Source of the DNA: Bacillota bacterium
GTDB taxonomy: Bacteria; Bacillota; Sulfobacillia; Sulfobacillales; JAIMBI01
DNA length: 44,852 nt
Reading direction: 5' to 3'
Assembly (NCBI GenBank): GCA_021846505.1
Contig: JAJZWV010000029.1
Span: 1-44,852 of the forward strand
Part shown: one piece after another, positions 44,691-44,852 of the stretch
Layout: each line of letters opens with the position of its first letter
How positions within the stretch are numbered: the stretch's first letter is position 1
Made by a program: the position numbers and the translations under genes
The notes under the pieces: generated by a model
What the model was told of the DNA's origin: nothing
Databases searched by the model: none
Seen by the model: only the letters and a program-made list of their open reading frames with translations

Positions 44691-44852
44691 TCGGGGGCCG
44701 GATGCGGGAAATCCGCATGTCCGGCTCGCGTGCCACGAAGACATCGTTGCTTGTGGGTGCAAGTCCCACCCGGGGAATTCCTGGTTCACCCCGGTAGCGA
44801 GGGATGCAGGGCCGGGCGAGAGCCCGCGACCCTGAAGCCATCCGACCAAGGC
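44691..44852 (+). ncRNA. Group II intron pieces: domain V-like hairpin and a domain I-like 5' region, cut by the window edge
   Basis: At about 44694-44729 a hairpin with stem ccggatgcgg and complementary ccgcatgtccgg around a GAAA-type loop resembles domain V. From about 44750 the sequence gtgggtgcaagtcccaccc, then agcgagggatgcagggc and cctgaagccatcc, resembles domain I of bacterial group II introns. The sequence then runs off the window. The exact 5' splice site is not certain; GTGCC at about 44733 is a candidate. Confidence 0.45.

Overview
The window is GC-rich bacterial DNA, roughly two thirds G+C by eye. It has strong AGGAGG-type ribosome binding sites, many GTG starts and dense short operons. 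Housekeeping genes (K+-independent proton-pumping pyrophosphatase, thiL-tsaE-tsaB-rimI, tsaD, murC, guaB, murA) sit beside UgpB-like and LacI-family catabolic genes. This suits a high-GC deep-branching Firmicute of the Sulfobacillus/Thermaerobacter/Symbiobacterium kind. That placement is an inference from style and gene content; no 16S gene is present.

Layout. (1) 1-3127: the 3' end of a group II intron, then a decayed IS21-family element with frameshifted istA and istB and 23-bp-spaced terminal repeats. (2) 3404-6068: a SAM methyltransferase and a divergent LysR regulator with a palindrome between them, then an alpha/beta hydrolase with its own palindrome. (3) 6262-8289: hppA on the minus strand behind a clear promoter. 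(4) 8506-19064: a plus-strand housekeeping run, thiL-tsaE-tsaB-rimI, tsaD, a gamma-carbonic-anhydrase-like protein, murC, guaB, murA and a thiolase; one small membrane protein gene opposes it. (5) 19329-29619: a catabolic and transport region with two glycerophosphodiester phosphodiesterases (GDPD), a cyclase-family hydrolase, an aldehyde dehydrogenase, a UgpB-like ABC transporter without its ATPase, a LacI regulator and a HAD phosphatase. (6) 29671-36091: a plus-strand run surE, SDR, metallo-beta-lactamase lactonase, rbsD, CoA transferase, thiolase, SDR. (7) 36292-37966: a PiT phosphate permease and its DUF47 partner, then a glycerate kinase at 38827. (8) 40 kb to the end: an IS graveyard in which an IS607-type element sits inside a permuted IS256-type transposase, followed by a tRNA-Cys-like pseudogene and pieces of group II intron.

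How the genes fit together. The best regulatory picture is in region 5. A LacI-type operator lies just downstream of a TTGACA-17-TATGGT promoter for the ABC operon, and a closely related operator lies just downstream of a TTGACG-17-TACGAT promoter for the second GDPD. One LacI protein, encoded between them, could therefore control uptake and hydrolysis of glycerophosphodiester-like compounds. In region 6 the CoA transferase, thiolase and SDRs can form a route from a beta-hydroxy or beta-keto acid to acetyl-CoA. The lactonase and sugar mutarotase nearby suggest that a sugar- or lactone-derived substrate feeds it. Phosphate import (PiT/DUF47) and pyrophosphate-driven proton pumping (hppA) fit a phosphorus-handling theme, but that link is loose.

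Both window ends lie in group II intron sequence. This may be why the sequence stops there.
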